From contig JANTQA010000070.1 of the NCBI GenBank assembly GCA_027625915.1, positions 7,011,001 through 7,075,000 on the forward strand: 64,000 nt of DNA. Reading direction: 5' to 3'. Positions 45,499 through 64,000 of the stretch are shown piece after piece. The notes beneath the pieces were generated by a model. That model made no database searches. It saw only the letters and a program-made list of their open reading frames with translations, and was not told where the DNA came from. This DNA is from Anaeramoeba flamelloides (Eukaryota; Metamonada; Anaeramoebidae). A program made the position numbers and the translations under genes. The number at the start of each line of letters is the position of its first letter. Positions within the stretch are counted from its first letter, which is position 1.

Positions 45499-64000
<18,502 letters not shown>

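Overview
The window is nuclear DNA of a very A+T-rich protist with spliced genes and the standard stop codons. Coding regions carry long Asn, Asp/Glu and Lys-Glu homorepeats. The gene set (BEACH-WD-FYVE protein, RalGAP alpha, USP14, FAF1-like UBX protein, cfaD-like cathepsin) and the codon bias suggest an amoeboid lineage such as Anaeramoeba or an amoebozoan. That placement is inference: the multi-kb, transposon-filled introns argue against Dictyostelium itself.

Six protein genes were found, all on the minus strand. From left to right: a UBL-UAS-UBX protein (262-3331, 2 exons); a conserved protein of unknown function (10043-14193, 2 exons around a 3 kb intron); a RalGAP alpha-like GTPase activator (17171-26847, 6 exons, one intron of 3.4 kb); a USP14/Ubp6-like deubiquitinase (29279-33943, 2 exons, 3.15 kb intron); a secreted cathepsin with a cfaD-like N-terminal domain (37756-41850, 5 exons); and a giant BEACH-WD40-FYVE protein (45499 to beyond 61941, last three exons seen, 5.8 kb intron, 5' end outside the window or in an unrecognised exon). 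All splice models were made by eye from GT/AG sites, reading phase and protein-family continuity. Several ORFs that look like separate genes are exons of one gene.

The genes are not an operon or pathway. Two are ubiquitin-linked (UBX adaptor, proteasomal deubiquitinase), two are membrane-traffic or small-GTPase regulators (RalGAP, BEACH), and one is a lysosomal or secreted protease.

The rest, both between genes and inside the long introns, is dense in short non-autonomous DNA-transposon-like elements. At least two families have TA target duplications (about 195 bp and about 480 bp), and others have different terminal inverted repeats. There are also arrays of about 80-nt palindromes with shared boundary words, and a dispersed repeat that looks like a decayed spliced gene. 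No phage-like, CRISPR, plasmid or prokaryotic system is present. The most unusual objects are the hairpin arrays (24.2, 42.9, 52.3 and 63.1 kb) and the two elements with three copies of one terminus (12.5-13.2 kb and 48.1-48.7 kb).
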